A stretch of 64,000 nucleotides of DNA from assembly GCF_009498275.1 (NCBI RefSeq), contig NZ_CP045643.1, positions 868,001 through 932,000 of the forward strand, read 5' to 3'. The notes under the pieces are model-generated. The model searched no databases, was not told the origin of the DNA, and worked only from the letters and a program-made list of their open reading frames with translations. The position numbers were made by a program, and so were the translations under genes. The DNA is from Streptomyces fagopyri. Lineage in GTDB: Bacteria > Actinomycetota > Actinomycetes > Streptomycetales > Streptomycetaceae. Shown here in pieces: positions 26,547 to 35,708 of the stretch; within the stretch, counting starts at the first letter, position 1, and each line of letters opens with the position of its first letter.

Positions 26547-27701
26547 ATGGACCACATCACGTTCCTCGTGGCAGTCGTCATCGTCACGGCTCTGGCCTTC
26601 GATTTCACCAACGGATTCCACGACACGGCGAACGCGATGGCCACGTCCATCGCGACCGGCGCGCTCAAGCCGAAAACGGCGGTCCTCATCAGCGGCGTCC
26701 TGAACGTGGGCGGAGCGTTCCTGTCCACCGAGGTCGCCAAGACGATCTCCGGCGGAATCGTCGACGACACGCTGGTCACTCCGGGCATGATCTTCGCGGG
26801 CCTGGTCGGGGCGATTCTGTGGAACCTGCTCACCTGGCTGCTCGGGCTTCCCTCCAGTTCCTCACACGCCCTCTTCGGCGGACTCATCGGCGCGGTGTGG
26901 GTCGGCGCGGGTGAGCACGGCGTGCACTTCGACAAGGTGTTCGAAAAGATTCTGATCCCGGCCGTGGCGTCGCCGGTCGTGGCGGGTGTCGCCGCCCTGC
27001 TGGCCACGTACCTCGCGTACCGGATCACCGCCAGGGCACGCGAGAAGTCGGTGACGAAGGGCTTCCGGCTCGGGCAGATCGCCTCGGCCTCGCTGGTGTC
27101 GCTGGCGCACGGCACGAACGACGCGCAGAAGACGATGGGAGTCATCACGCTGACGCTGATCTCGGCGGGCGCGCTGGGCCACGACGCGGGTCCCCCGGTG
27201 TGGGTCATCGCGTCCGCGGGCCTGGCCATCGGGCTCGGCACCTATCTGGGCGGCTGGCGCATCATCCGGACCATGGGCAAGGGGCTCACCGACATCCAGT
27301 CCCCACAGGGCTTCGCCGCCGAGGCGGCCTCCACGACGGTGATCCTCACCTCCGCCCATCTGGGCTTCGCGCTCTCCACCACACAGGTCTGCTCCGGCGG
27401 CATCCTCGGAGCAGGGGTGGGCAGGCGGCTGGCCGAGGTGCGCTGGGGCACCGCGGGCAGGATGGCGCTCGCCTGGCTGGTGACGCTGCCGGCGGCCGCG
27501 CTGGTCGGCGGGGTGTCGGCGAGCGTCGTGAAGCACGGCGGGACCTTCGGCACGGTGGTGATCGCGCTCGTCGCGGTGGCCGTCGCCGCGTTCATCGTCA
27601 CCGCCGCGCGCCGCAACCCGGTGCACGCCTCGAACGTCAACGACCACCACGAGGTCTCCGTCCGTACCGCGACGCCGGCCGGCGTCGGTACGTCCGCCTG
27701 A
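26547..27701 (+). CDS. pit: PiT-family low-affinity inorganic phosphate transporter
   Basis: 384 aa. The start is the ATG at 26547, immediately after CGGAGG with no spacer; the frame is open to 26499. About ten membrane helices. Both duplicated PiT signatures are present: FTNGFHDTANAMATSIATG near residues 15-33 and SLAHGTNDAQKTMGV near 187-201. Such carriers import metal-phosphate with protons. The gene heads a run with a 76-aa membrane protein (19-bp gap) and polyphosphate kinase 2 (57-bp gap), pointing to uptake coupled with polyphosphate storage or use. No phoU-like gene is adjacent. Confidence 0.92.
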   Translation: MDHITFLVAVVIVTALAFDFTNGFHDTANAMATSIATGALKPKTAVLISGVLNVGGAFLSTEVAKTISGGIVDDTLVTPGMIFAGLVGAILWNLLTWLLGLPSSSSHALFGGLIGAVWVGAGEHGVHFDKVFEKILIPAVASPVVAGVAALLATYLAYRITARAREKSVTKGFRLGQIASASLVSLAHGTNDAQKTMGVITLTLISAGALGHDAGPPVWVIASAGLAIGLGTYLGGWRIIRTMGKGLTDIQSPQGFAAEAASTTVILTSAHLGFALSTTQVCSGGILGAGVGRRLAEVRWGTAGRMALAWLVTLPAAALVGGVSASVVKHGGTFGTVVIALVAVAVAAFIVTAARRNPVHASNVNDHHEVSVRTATPAGVGTSA

Positions 27702-27720
27702 GCCTAGGAGAGTTCCGGAC

Positions 27721-27951
27721 ATGCATCTCGACTGGACCGCACTCGGTGAAGTCGCCGCGGTGAGCACGGGAGTCACCGTCGCCGTGGTCGTCGTCTTCGC
27801 CCTCGGCGTGCTGGGCGTCGCCCGGGCGGAGGGCGCGCGCGACGACGACGGCGGCGACGTCCTGGGGTTCGCCCAGGCCGGCCTCTGCTTCCTGGCCTGC
27901 GCGGCCGTGGTGGCGTACGGCATATATCTGATCGTGCCGCAGTTCCACTGA
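27721..27951 (+). CDS. Small two-helix membrane protein in the pit-ppk2 operon
   Basis: 76 aa, ATG 27721, TAGGAGAG upstream. Two hydrophobic segments (about 14-35 and 50-70) flank an acidic loop RAEGARDDDGGDVLG. No family motif is recognised. Tight spacing between pit and ppk2 makes a role in phosphate transport or its control likely, perhaps as an accessory subunit of the transporter. This is inference from position only. Confidence 0.75.
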   Translation: MHLDWTALGEVAAVSTGVTVAVVVVFALGVLGVARAEGARDDDGGDVLGFAQAGLCFLACAAVVAYGIYLIVPQFH

Positions 27952-28008
27952 CACGGCGGGAAGAACCTCGGTGGCGGGAAACGCGGAGCACGGAAAAGGG
28001 AGCACCGG

Positions 28009-28917
28009 ATGACGGAACTGCTGACTGGCATGCGGGTCGACTACTCCGACCACGACGACCCCGTACTCATCCGGCCGGACGGCAGCCCGGTGGACACGTG
28101 GCGGGAGAACTACCCGTACGAACAGCGCATGGAGCGCAAGGAGTACGACTGGCACAAGCGGCTCCAGCAGATCGAGCTGCTGAAGCTGCAGAGCTGGATC
28201 AAGGAAACCGGCCGACGGCTCGTCGTCGTCTTCGAGGGACGCGACGCGGCGGGCAAGGGCGGCACGATCAAACGCTTCACCGAGCATCTGAACCCGCGCG
28301 GCGCTCGGGTGGTGGCGCTGGAGAAGCCGACGGAGCGGGAACGCGGACAGTGGTATTTCCAGCGGTATGTGGAGCACCTGCCGACCGCGGGCGAGATCGT
28401 GCTCTTCGACCGGTCCTGGTACAACAGGGCCGGTGTGGAGCGCGTGATGGGTTTCTGCACCGACGACGAGTACCGGCGCTTCACCCGGCAGGCGCCCGCC
28501 TTCGAGCGGATGCTCGTCGACGACGGCGTGGACCTGGTCAAGTTCTGGTTTTCGGTCTCCCAGAGTGAGCAGCGCACCCGGTTCACGATCCGCCAGGTCG
28601 ATCCGGTGCGGCAGTGGAAACTGAGCCCCATGGACCTGGCCTCGCTGGACCTCTGGGACGACTACACGGCGGCGAAGGTCGCCATGTTCCGCGAGACGGA
28701 CACCGAACAGGCGCCCTGGACCGTGGTGAAGAGCAACGACAAGAAGCGGGCCCGCGTCGAGGCCATGCGCAGCGTGCTGGCCCGCTTCGCCTACACCGAC
28801 AAGGACGAGGACGTCGTCGGCAGCCCCGACCCGAGCATCGTGGGCGCGGCGGCCAACCTGCTGGAGGAGGGCGAGGACGACTCGGTGTCCGTCGCCGCCG
28901 ACCCCACGGCGTCCTGA
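28009..28917 (+). CDS. ppk2: Polyphosphate kinase 2
   Basis: 302 aa, ATG 28009, AAAGGGAG upstream. Class I PPK2 fold: Walker A GRDAAGKGG at residues 77-85, lid segment EKPTERERGQWYFQRY at 105-120, and Walker B VLFDRSWYNRAGVERV at 131-146. These enzymes use polyphosphate to phosphorylate nucleoside diphosphates or monophosphates, or run in reverse. The first 50 residues include the usual ERKEYDWHKRLQ helix. The acidic C-terminal tail is variable. The last gene of the pit operon. Confidence 0.93.
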   Translation: MTELLTGMRVDYSDHDDPVLIRPDGSPVDTWRENYPYEQRMERKEYDWHKRLQQIELLKLQSWIKETGRRLVVVFEGRDAAGKGGTIKRFTEHLNPRGARVVALEKPTERERGQWYFQRYVEHLPTAGEIVLFDRSWYNRAGVERVMGFCTDDEYRRFTRQAPAFERMLVDDGVDLVKFWFSVSQSEQRTRFTIRQVDPVRQWKLSPMDLASLDLWDDYTAAKVAMFRETDTEQAPWTVVKSNDKKRARVEAMRSVLARFAYTDKDEDVVGSPDPSIVGAAANLLEEGEDDSVSVAADPTAS

Positions 28918-28950
28918 CGACAGCCGGACCGCCTCCACAGAGCCATTCCC

Positions 28951-28997
28951 GGGCCCGGTTCGTGTCGGGCCCGGTTCGTGTCGGGCCCGGTTCGTGC
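28951..28997. repeat. Three tandem 16-bp repeats
   Basis: GGGCCCGGTTCGTGTC occurs at 28951-28966 and 28967-28982, and a 15-nt third copy ends at 28997. It lies between the converging ppk2 and receiver-kinase genes and may have replaced a terminator. The gap 28918-29196 has no other feature. Confidence 0.9.
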
Positions 28998-29196
28998 GCG
29001 AGCCCGGCCGTGCGCCGCACGCCCAGGTGTGGACGCCGGCACCTACCTCCACCGGCGCACGGCCGAATTCCCGCACGGCCGCGTTCGGTCGCGCGCCGGA
29101 CGACCGCCGGAGGTCTCCGCCACCGCGGTTCGCCGCCCGCCGCCCGCGCGGAAGCAACGGTCCGCGGAGAGACCACGGCGGTCGCGACGGCCCGAC

Positions 29197-30840
29197 TCAG
29201 GACATCAACATGGCGGTGGCCTCCTTCAGTTGGTCGTGGGCCGCCACCAGCGCCAGAGCCCGCTTCGGCGCTGGTACGTCGGTGTGGCAGGCCGCGCGCA
29301 GCAGGTACTCGGCGAGCACCACGTGCCACTCCCAGGCCCGCTCGGGCTCGGCGGCGTCCGGGCACCACGTGTGCAGATGCCTGACCAGCCAGGACAAGGC
29401 CGTCAGCGCCGCCGTGACATCCGGGGTGTCCGGTCCGGCGAGCGGAGTGCGGCGCCCCAGCTGCGAGGCCAGTGCGCGCCACGCGGCGAACCGGGTGAAG
29501 AACATCGATTCCACACCCGCGTCGATCGACCGCATCAGCAGGTCCACGCCGAACCGGGCCGCGTCCGCCGCCCAGTTGAGCCGGCCGAACGCGCTGGTGT
29601 CGATGAGCACCGGCGTCGGGTGCCTGCCCAGACAGATCAGTACGTTGCCCCCGTGCAGATCGCCATGGGCGTACGTCGTCACGGTGGGCCGGGTCAGTTC
29701 GCTCAGCGGGACGCCCAGTGGCCTGCCCTCCTCCAGGAACGACCGCAGCTCCCTGGTCAGTTCCCTCACGTCGGACAGCCCGCCCCCGTCCGGTCGCCTC
29801 AGCGCGGGCGAGAACTCCGCCAGCGCCTGGAGCACCAACCGGCGCCGCAGGGACGGAAACCGCAGCAACTCCACCAGCGGGACGGTTCGCTCCCTGTTCT
29901 CGGTGTGCGGTGTACGCAGCCCCTCCCAGAACAGTTTGAACATCACGTCCTCCACGTCCGGCGCCGGCGGCTCCGCCGCGAGCCAGGCCCGCAGTGTCCT
30001 CGCGTTCTCCGGCAGTGGAGCGCCGAGCGCGTACCAGCCGTTGACCGGGCCCACCGGCCGCTCGGGCCGCTGCCGGATCAGCAGCAGCGCGGGGAACACC
30101 TTCGCCGCACGGCCGTTCTGCTCCGCCTCGTGCGCCAGCGCCCGCTCATCACGGGAGGCCTTCAGGACGTGCCGCAGGACCGGACTGCCCGGTGAGACCG
30201 CCGCCACCGAACACACCACCGCTCCCGAGGCACCGGGCGCGAGATGGGCCACCCGCATCGTCGCCGTCTCCGCGCCCTCGGCCTCCAGGACACGGCTGTA
30301 GAGCTGGGACAACGTCGGTGCCCCGACCTCGTCGACGATGGACTGAACCGCCGGATCGTCGGCGTCCGCCTCCACCTGGATCGGGCGCACCGTCCCGTTG
30401 TTGAGGAGATGCTCGCGGACCGCCCGGACGACGGCTGCCGGACTGTTGTCGAGCGACCCCTGGGTGAACTCGTACCGCCGGAAGACGTGATGTGCCCCGG
30501 AGCGGCGCGCCTGGTCGAACAGGTCGGGCCTCGTGTCGTCACCGGAGCTGACGGCGATGATGTACGTCCGCGGCGATCGCTCCTTCGCCTCGGCGATCAG
30601 CTCGAGGCCCCGCGGCTCCGGCAGGTCCGGCAGGTCCTCACGCGCGAACAGCAGGTCGACCAGGACCACGTCGTAGGGCCGGTCCGCGTCGCGGATCAGT
30701 TCCTGGCCGCGGTCCGGTTCGGTGGTCGAGTCCCACTGGACGTCCCAGCCGATCTTCGCGAAGTGCGCCTCCAGCCGGGCCTTGGAGCGCCGCTGGTTGC
30801 GCTCCTCGTCGTCGATGATCAGCCCTTTGATCTCCTGCAT
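29197..30840 (-). CDS. Receiver domain fused to an APH-like kinase domain
   Basis: 547 aa from the ATG at 30838-30840, 2 nt after the stop of the 1621-aa gene, with GGGAG upstream. Residues 4-125 form a CheY-like receiver: acidic pair DDE at 10-12, phospho-acceptor D62 (VLVDLLF) and S98/S99 (AVSSGDD); the usual Lys is Arg (HHVFRRYEF). From about 185 the protein looks like an aminoglycoside phosphotransferase/choline-kinase fold: K227 (HVLKASRDERALAHE), Brenner motif AHGDLHGGNVLI at 391-402, and VLIDTSAFG with metal ligand D414. This resembles the domain I remember as TCAD9 in 'ternary' conflict systems. It probably phosphorylates a protein or small molecule when the receiver is phosphorylated. 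The target is unknown. Confidence 0.85.
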   Translation of the reverse strand: MQEIKGLIIDDEERNQRRSKARLEAHFAKIGWDVQWDSTTEPDRGQELIRDADRPYDVVLVDLLFAREDLPDLPEPRGLELIAEAKERSPRTYIIAVSSGDDTRPDLFDQARRSGAHHVFRRYEFTQGSLDNSPAAVVRAVREHLLNNGTVRPIQVEADADDPAVQSIVDEVGAPTLSQLYSRVLEAEGAETATMRVAHLAPGASGAVVCSVAAVSPGSPVLRHVLKASRDERALAHEAEQNGRAAKVFPALLLIRQRPERPVGPVNGWYALGAPLPENARTLRAWLAAEPPAPDVEDVMFKLFWEGLRTPHTENRERTVPLVELLRFPSLRRRLVLQALAEFSPALRRPDGGGLSDVRELTRELRSFLEEGRPLGVPLSELTRPTVTTYAHGDLHGGNVLICLGRHPTPVLIDTSAFGRLNWAADAARFGVDLLMRSIDAGVESMFFTRFAAWRALASQLGRRTPLAGPDTPDVTAALTALSWLVRHLHTWCPDAAEPERAWEWHVVLAEYLLRAACHTDVPAPKRALALVAAHDQLKEATAMLMS

Positions 30841-30842
30841 GA

Positions 30843-33800
30843 TCAGGCTCCCTCCCACAGGGGCAGCGCCAGGAGCGTCTCGAACGTCCAGCCCTTCTCG
30901 CCGTCCTCCTCGTCGAGGGCATGCCCCGTCAACGACGCGCCGAAAGGCCGGAGTTTCGCGTCCAGTGCCCGTAGCCCCTGGCCGGCCGCGCGCCGCGGCC
31001 GGGTGCCGGTATTGCGGAAGGAGACCTGTACGGTGCCAGGTCCGGAGGTCGCGTACGCGACGTGGATACGGCACTCGGCGTCCGGGACGCGATGGCGCCG
31101 CGTGTTGTCGAGAACGTGTTCCACCGCCTCGGTCAGCAGGGGTGCGGGACAGAACACCTCGGCCTCCCCCGCGGCCGCGCCCGCCACCACCTCCACCACG
31201 GTGTCCTGGGCGGCGAGGAGTGCCTCCAGCCGGGGCCCGAGCCTGGCCGGCGCCGACGACACCAGGTCCACGAGATGGGCGCGCTTGCCCGTCTCCGGCA
31301 GATGCGTCGCGAGGAACATCCGGTACCACCAGTCGAGGCGGTCGAGGAGTTCGTACCGTAGCGTCTGCCAGTCGGGGTCATCCACTTGACGCGGTGCGCG
31401 CAGCAGCCGGTCGAGCCGCTCCGTCACCTCGCTCAGCGCCGTGATCCCGTTGGGCACCAGCCGCATCAGCCGTTCGTGGTCGCGTCGCCCGAGCCGGTCG
31501 TCCACGTACTCGCCGGCGAGGATGTGCCGTAGCGCGGGAAGACAGACCAGCGCGCGCTCGGCGAGGTGCCGTTTGCACGTCTCCCAGTCGGAGCGGGCGT
31601 CGAGCGCCGCGCCCTGCGAGGGTGCCGCGTCCTCCAGGTCCTCCACGTAGTCCCGTACGCGCAACAGCCCGGAGTCCAGCCGGTGCCGCATCACCGCGTG
31701 CCCCAGGTCCTCGCGGAGCTGCTCCCACGCCTTCTGCGGATCGTCCGGTTTGGGTCCCACCTTGTGATCCGCGACGGTGATCAACTGCTGCACCACGTGC
31801 AGATATTCGTCCGCGAGACCGGGTACGCGTGCCTCGCGCCGCTCCTCGAGGCTCTTGCGGCAGCGCAGCAGGCTCTTGCGCAGCCGCACCACGTCGATGG
31901 GCGAGTCGTACGGTGGACGACGCAGGAGCTGGTGGCACTCCAGGAGCATCTGGTCGACCAGGACCGGTTCGTCCAGCACCAGGGTGAGCAGCCGGGGCAG
32001 CATCTCGGTCAGCTGCTGCGGTGTGGTCGCCGCCAGCACCATCAACGCCTGCACGCGAAGCCACGGCGAGGCGTTGGGGGACTTGCCGACGCCGGCCACG
32101 CAGATCTCCGCCAGCAGGTCCCGGGCCACGGTGAACCGGAGCGGCGGCAGCTTCAGCCACTGCTGCTCCGCGGCGAGGAGCCGGATGAGGTTGGACCGTG
32201 TGAACTCGGCGTGCGGCGGGCCGTCGAGGAGCGCGCGCAGCGCGTCCACCACTCGCTGTCGCGAGCCCGTGTCGCGCAGGGACTCCCGGAGCAGCGCGCG
32301 CCAGCGGATGTAGTCGATCACGTCGTCGGAACGGATCGGGACCGCGAACAGGTCCGCCGCCGCGCTGCTGAACACCTCCTCGCGGCGCTGGGGGCGCAAC
32401 AGTTCGCGCAGTTGGTCCGCGTGCCGCCGGAGCCGGTTCGGTGCGGCCGAGTCGTCCTGGACGCGCAGCCGGGTGGTACAGATCGCGCAGTCGTGCGGCG
32501 ACTCGCCGGGAATGCTGCTCGCGCTCACGAACCGCACCACCGCCGGCACGGGTGCGCCGCCGCCCGGCGGGGCCACGGCCCGCAGCATGCGCAGCGCCGC
32601 CGCCTCCTGATGGTCGAGCCGGTCGAGCAGCACCACCGCGACGACCGACACCGCGCCGCTGGCCACCGCGAGCCGGATCATCTGCTGCAGTGTCGTGCCG
32701 GTCGTCGCGCGACCGTCCAGCACCACCACTGTCTGGCCGCGCGCGTCGTACCGTACGGCCGTCGGGAAGATCCACTGGTTCCGGGCCACCCCGCGTGGCA
32801 CGGGCACCAACGGGCCTACTGCGTGGCCGAGTTCGCCCAGCCGGGCGTGCAGTGCTTCCGGGAGCCTGCTGTCGTAGACGGCGTCCGGGGTGCCCGCGTA
32901 CCAGAGTTGCAGCGTCCGTGCGCCGTCCGGTGCCGGTGCTCCCGGTCCCGTCGGCTCCGCAGCGGAGGCGAGCGATTCGCTCAGCACGTCGAGGACGGCC
33001 TCCGTGATCCGGGCGCCCGTCTCCGGGTGCCGAAGCGCGCGGTCGAGGTGCAGCATGGCGCTGGAGTGCGACCGCGGGCCGGCCAGATGTCCGAGGGAGA
33101 GTGTGTCGGGCGCCCCCGTGCACAACCGCAGGAAGTCGAGCTCCGAGATACGGGGCGGCTCCGGGGGCGACGGCACGACCGGATGACGCAGGATCGGATC
33201 GATGTCCACGACGTCCACGCCGACCGCGTCACCGGTCGGCGGAGTGCGACCGTCCGCCGCGTAGATGTCGATGGCGACGTCGGTGAGCGAGACCACGGGG
33301 ATGCTCCGGTTGAGCAGCTGGATGTCGCGTCGCTCCGGTCGCGCGTCCACGACACAGGCGATCAGCGCGGGTTCGGCGCCCGCGCCCACGATGGCGGCCG
33401 CCGCCCGCCGTGTGGTGTTCTCCGTCGACAGAAGGTCGGTGATGAGCACCACCCGCTCGCCCGCCTGCACCGGTTCGCTCGGATGCAGCCCCTCCAGGTC
33501 GAGTTCACCCGGCATGGCGTGGTGCCTCCCGCCCAGTGCCAGGCACTCGCTCAGCCGCGCGGCCAGCGGTCTGGGCGCCGCCGACACATGCGCGACCATC
33601 GTGGGAACCTCGCCGTGCCCGCGTTCGTTCAGCACGGCCTCCACCTTGCGGGCCAGGACGTACGCCGCCGTCGCCGTTCCGACCGTCGCGTCCAGCAGCA
33701 GCGCGGAGTCGACCCAGCGCCGGGTGATCCGCAGCCCGGGAGTCCGGAACAGGCCGTTCGCCACGCCCGCGGCCTCTCCCCGGTGCTCGACGACCTCGGC

Positions 33801-35708
33801 CAGCTCGCGGTGCGCCTCCCGTTCCAGGGTGCGCAGCACGCCCAGGGGGGTCAGCGCGAGGGAGACCCGGCCGCCGGAGACCTCGAAGAGCCTTGGGTAC
33901 TCATCCAGCGCACGCCACAGGCCGTCACCCGGTTCCCCTCCGGCCTGTCTCCAGCACCGCATCGCGGTCTCCGCCGAGACCACGCCGCCGACCCTGCTCA
34001 GTTCGGTCAGGACGGCGCGGACGGCCGTCGAGCCGCCGTACCAGATGGGCGGTCCGTAACAGCCGTGGACCAGCGTCGGGCTCGGTGGCGCGCTCGCGCC
34101 GGGATGCCGCTCGGCGTGCAGCCCGCTCACACTCAGGTCCACGATCCGCGGGTCGGCGTCGGGGAAGAGGACCGCGACAGCCGTGAGGTCGGCCAGTCCG
34201 TCGGCCACGCCGAGCGCGGCGCTCAGCGCGTCCTGCAGGCCGGAGGGACTGAGGTAGCCGGTGTCCCGTAACGGCACCGACACCACCACTCCGCCCAGCG
34301 CCGGATCCCGCGCGGTTTCTCTGGCCGCGTCCACGAGTGCGGCACGGCCGGCCTCGTCGAGGCCGTTCGCCGGGTCGAACTCGCAGCGTATCCAGCGCAG
34401 TTGATGGCCGATCGCCGCCTGCGAACGGTCGATCCAGGACACCGGGGTGCGGTGCGTCCTCGGATCGGTGAGGACCTGCACCTCGTGCAGCGTGCCCGGT
34501 GCGTGACCGAGTGAGTCCTCGGCCATGACCGTCTGCCCGCCGGACTCCGTGTACACCCAGCCGGTCATCGTGTCCGCGGTCCGGACGACGATGCTGCCGC
34601 CGTAACTCCTGACCAGGTGCGCCACCCGCCACAGTCCGCTCTGGCCCGGCCTCGGCGCGTTCGCGTCGGCGCGCGTGCCGTCCGGTACGGGGGTGTGGTG
34701 CCCGAAGGCGGAGAAGACCGTGTCCTCCGCCTCGGTCGGCCGGTGCCCCGATCCCGGCCGTGCCCCGGACGCGACGGCGTGCCACGCCTGCACCGGATCC
34801 AGCCGGGTCACCAGCCCACCGCCCGAGTCACCCACCAGCAGACGCAGCACCTGACTGCGCGTCGTGGTGGCCAGCTCGGCCAGTTCGGCGGAGGCGGGCG
34901 GCATGTCGGCGTGGCGCCGGCCGTACGTCATGGAGTCGAGCAGGACGGCGCCCACGAGGCAGCGGGGCGGTTCGCCGACGACGCCGGCCGCACCGTGCTC
35001 CGCCACGTTCTCCAGCAGCTCCAGAAGCACCGTCTGGCTCAGCGCGTCGGCGTCCGGCTCCGACAGCCCGAGGTCACGGAGCCGGGCCACGATCCCCAGG
35101 AAGTCCTGTGACACGCGCAGTTCGTCGCCGTCCAGCGGTGACAGCCACTGGAACGGCAGGATGCGCCGCCGCACGTACGGGGACTCGTCGCGGGCCGTGG
35201 ACTTGCCGCCGCCCGGTGTCGCGTCGTCGGCGGGCGGAAGGTGGTCCACCGCCGCCGCGTCGTCCACCTCGACGGCTCCCTCCGGCCAGCGTCCCGGCCG
35301 CAGGGCGTCCAGGAACCCGACCTGGCCCATGAAGGCCCGCGCGTCGCCGCGCGCCCGGGCCTGCCGGGTCAGCAGCCGCTGCGCCGCCGCCCGGTCCCGT
35401 TCCTCACCCGCCTCACCCTCCGTGCCGCCGGTGTCCAGCGGGTCGCCGCCACCCGGCCCTGGCAGGTCCGCGGTCGGCAGCGTGACCCGGACCGGCACGC
35501 TGTCGCGCACCGCCGCGTCGATCAGCAGCAGGGCTCGCGCCAGCGCCGCCATGTCGGCGAACTCGACCCGGGCGAAGTTCAGATGGAGCCCCTGTTCCAG
35601 AATCCGGTGCGTCCACCGTCCGTCCGCCGCGAACGGTGCGCGCCGGGGCTGCATCACCTTCTCCCAGCCGCTGGGAGTGAGTCTGGGGGCGAAGTGAAGT
35701 CCTGCCAT
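30843..35708 (-). CDS. 1621-aa HATPase / double phosphoribosyltransferase / HATPase protein
   Basis: 1621 aa from the ATG at 35706-35708; GGAGGG lies 9 nt upstream. No signal peptide or membrane helix. Residues about 205-395 look GHKL ATPase-like: LLELLENVAEHG (229-239), LVGDSGGGLV (291-300) and WRVAHLVRSYGGSI (360-373). About 560-635 may be a winged helix. Two PRTase-I-like domains follow: about 670-830 with a degenerate PRPP loop (VVLITDLLSTENTT, 753-766), and about 930-1085 with a canonical loop (VVVLDGRATTGTT, 994-1006) and HDCAIC (C1074, C1077). Residues 1090-1500 are helical. A second GHKL-like end has EAVEHVLDNTRRH (1527-1539). Codon 480 is TTA (34269-34271). The stop is 2 nt from the receiver-kinase gene. 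Confidence 0.85.
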   Translation of the reverse strand: MAGLHFAPRLTPSGWEKVMQPRRAPFAADGRWTHRILEQGLHLNFARVEFADMAALARALLLIDAAVRDSVPVRVTLPTADLPGPGGGDPLDTGGTEGEAGEERDRAAAQRLLTRQARARGDARAFMGQVGFLDALRPGRWPEGAVEVDDAAAVDHLPPADDATPGGGKSTARDESPYVRRRILPFQWLSPLDGDELRVSQDFLGIVARLRDLGLSEPDADALSQTVLLELLENVAEHGAAGVVGEPPRCLVGAVLLDSMTYGRRHADMPPASAELAELATTTRSQVLRLLVGDSGGGLVTRLDPVQAWHAVASGARPGSGHRPTEAEDTVFSAFGHHTPVPDGTRADANAPRPGQSGLWRVAHLVRSYGGSIVVRTADTMTGWVYTESGGQTVMAEDSLGHAPGTLHEVQVLTDPRTHRTPVSWIDRSQAAIGHQLRWIRCEFDPANGLDEAGRAALVDAARETARDPALGGVVVSVPLRDTGYLSPSGLQDALSAALGVADGLADLTAVAVLFPDADPRIVDLSVSGLHAERHPGASAPPSPTLVHGCYGPPIWYGGSTAVRAVLTELSRVGGVVSAETAMRCWRQAGGEPGDGLWRALDEYPRLFEVSGGRVSLALTPLGVLRTLEREAHRELAEVVEHRGEAAGVANGLFRTPGLRITRRWVDSALLLDATVGTATAAYVLARKVEAVLNERGHGEVPTMVAHVSAAPRPLAARLSECLALGGRHHAMPGELDLEGLHPSEPVQAGERVVLITDLLSTENTTRRAAAAIVGAGAEPALIACVVDARPERRDIQLLNRSIPVVSLTDVAIDIYAADGRTPPTGDAVGVDVVDIDPILRHPVVPSPPEPPRISELDFLRLCTGAPDTLSLGHLAGPRSHSSAMLHLDRALRHPETGARITEAVLDVLSESLASAAEPTGPGAPAPDGARTLQLWYAGTPDAVYDSRLPEALHARLGELGHAVGPLVPVPRGVARNQWIFPTAVRYDARGQTVVVLDGRATTGTTLQQMIRLAVASGAVSVVAVVLLDRLDHQEAAALRMLRAVAPPGGGAPVPAVVRFVSASSIPGESPHDCAICTTRLRVQDDSAAPNRLRRHADQLRELLRPQRREEVFSSAAADLFAVPIRSDDVIDYIRWRALLRESLRDTGSRQRVVDALRALLDGPPHAEFTRSNLIRLLAAEQQWLKLPPLRFTVARDLLAEICVAGVGKSPNASPWLRVQALMVLAATTPQQLTEMLPRLLTLVLDEPVLVDQMLLECHQLLRRPPYDSPIDVVRLRKSLLRCRKSLEERREARVPGLADEYLHVVQQLITVADHKVGPKPDDPQKAWEQLREDLGHAVMRHRLDSGLLRVRDYVEDLEDAAPSQGAALDARSDWETCKRHLAERALVCLPALRHILAGEYVDDRLGRRDHERLMRLVPNGITALSEVTERLDRLLRAPRQVDDPDWQTLRYELLDRLDWWYRMFLATHLPETGKRAHLVDLVSSAPARLGPRLEALLAAQDTVVEVVAGAAAGEAEVFCPAPLLTEAVEHVLDNTRRHRVPDAECRIHVAYATSGPGTVQVSFRNTGTRPRRAAGQGLRALDAKLRPFGASLTGHALDEEDGEKGWTFETLLALPLWEGA

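Noticed and set aside
31566..34271. Long plus-strand open frame of 901 codons inside the 1621-aa gene
   Set aside because: It is the mirror of the minus-strand gene in high-GC DNA. The encoded protein is Arg/Gly/Val-rich without domain motifs, whereas the opposite strand shows clear folds.
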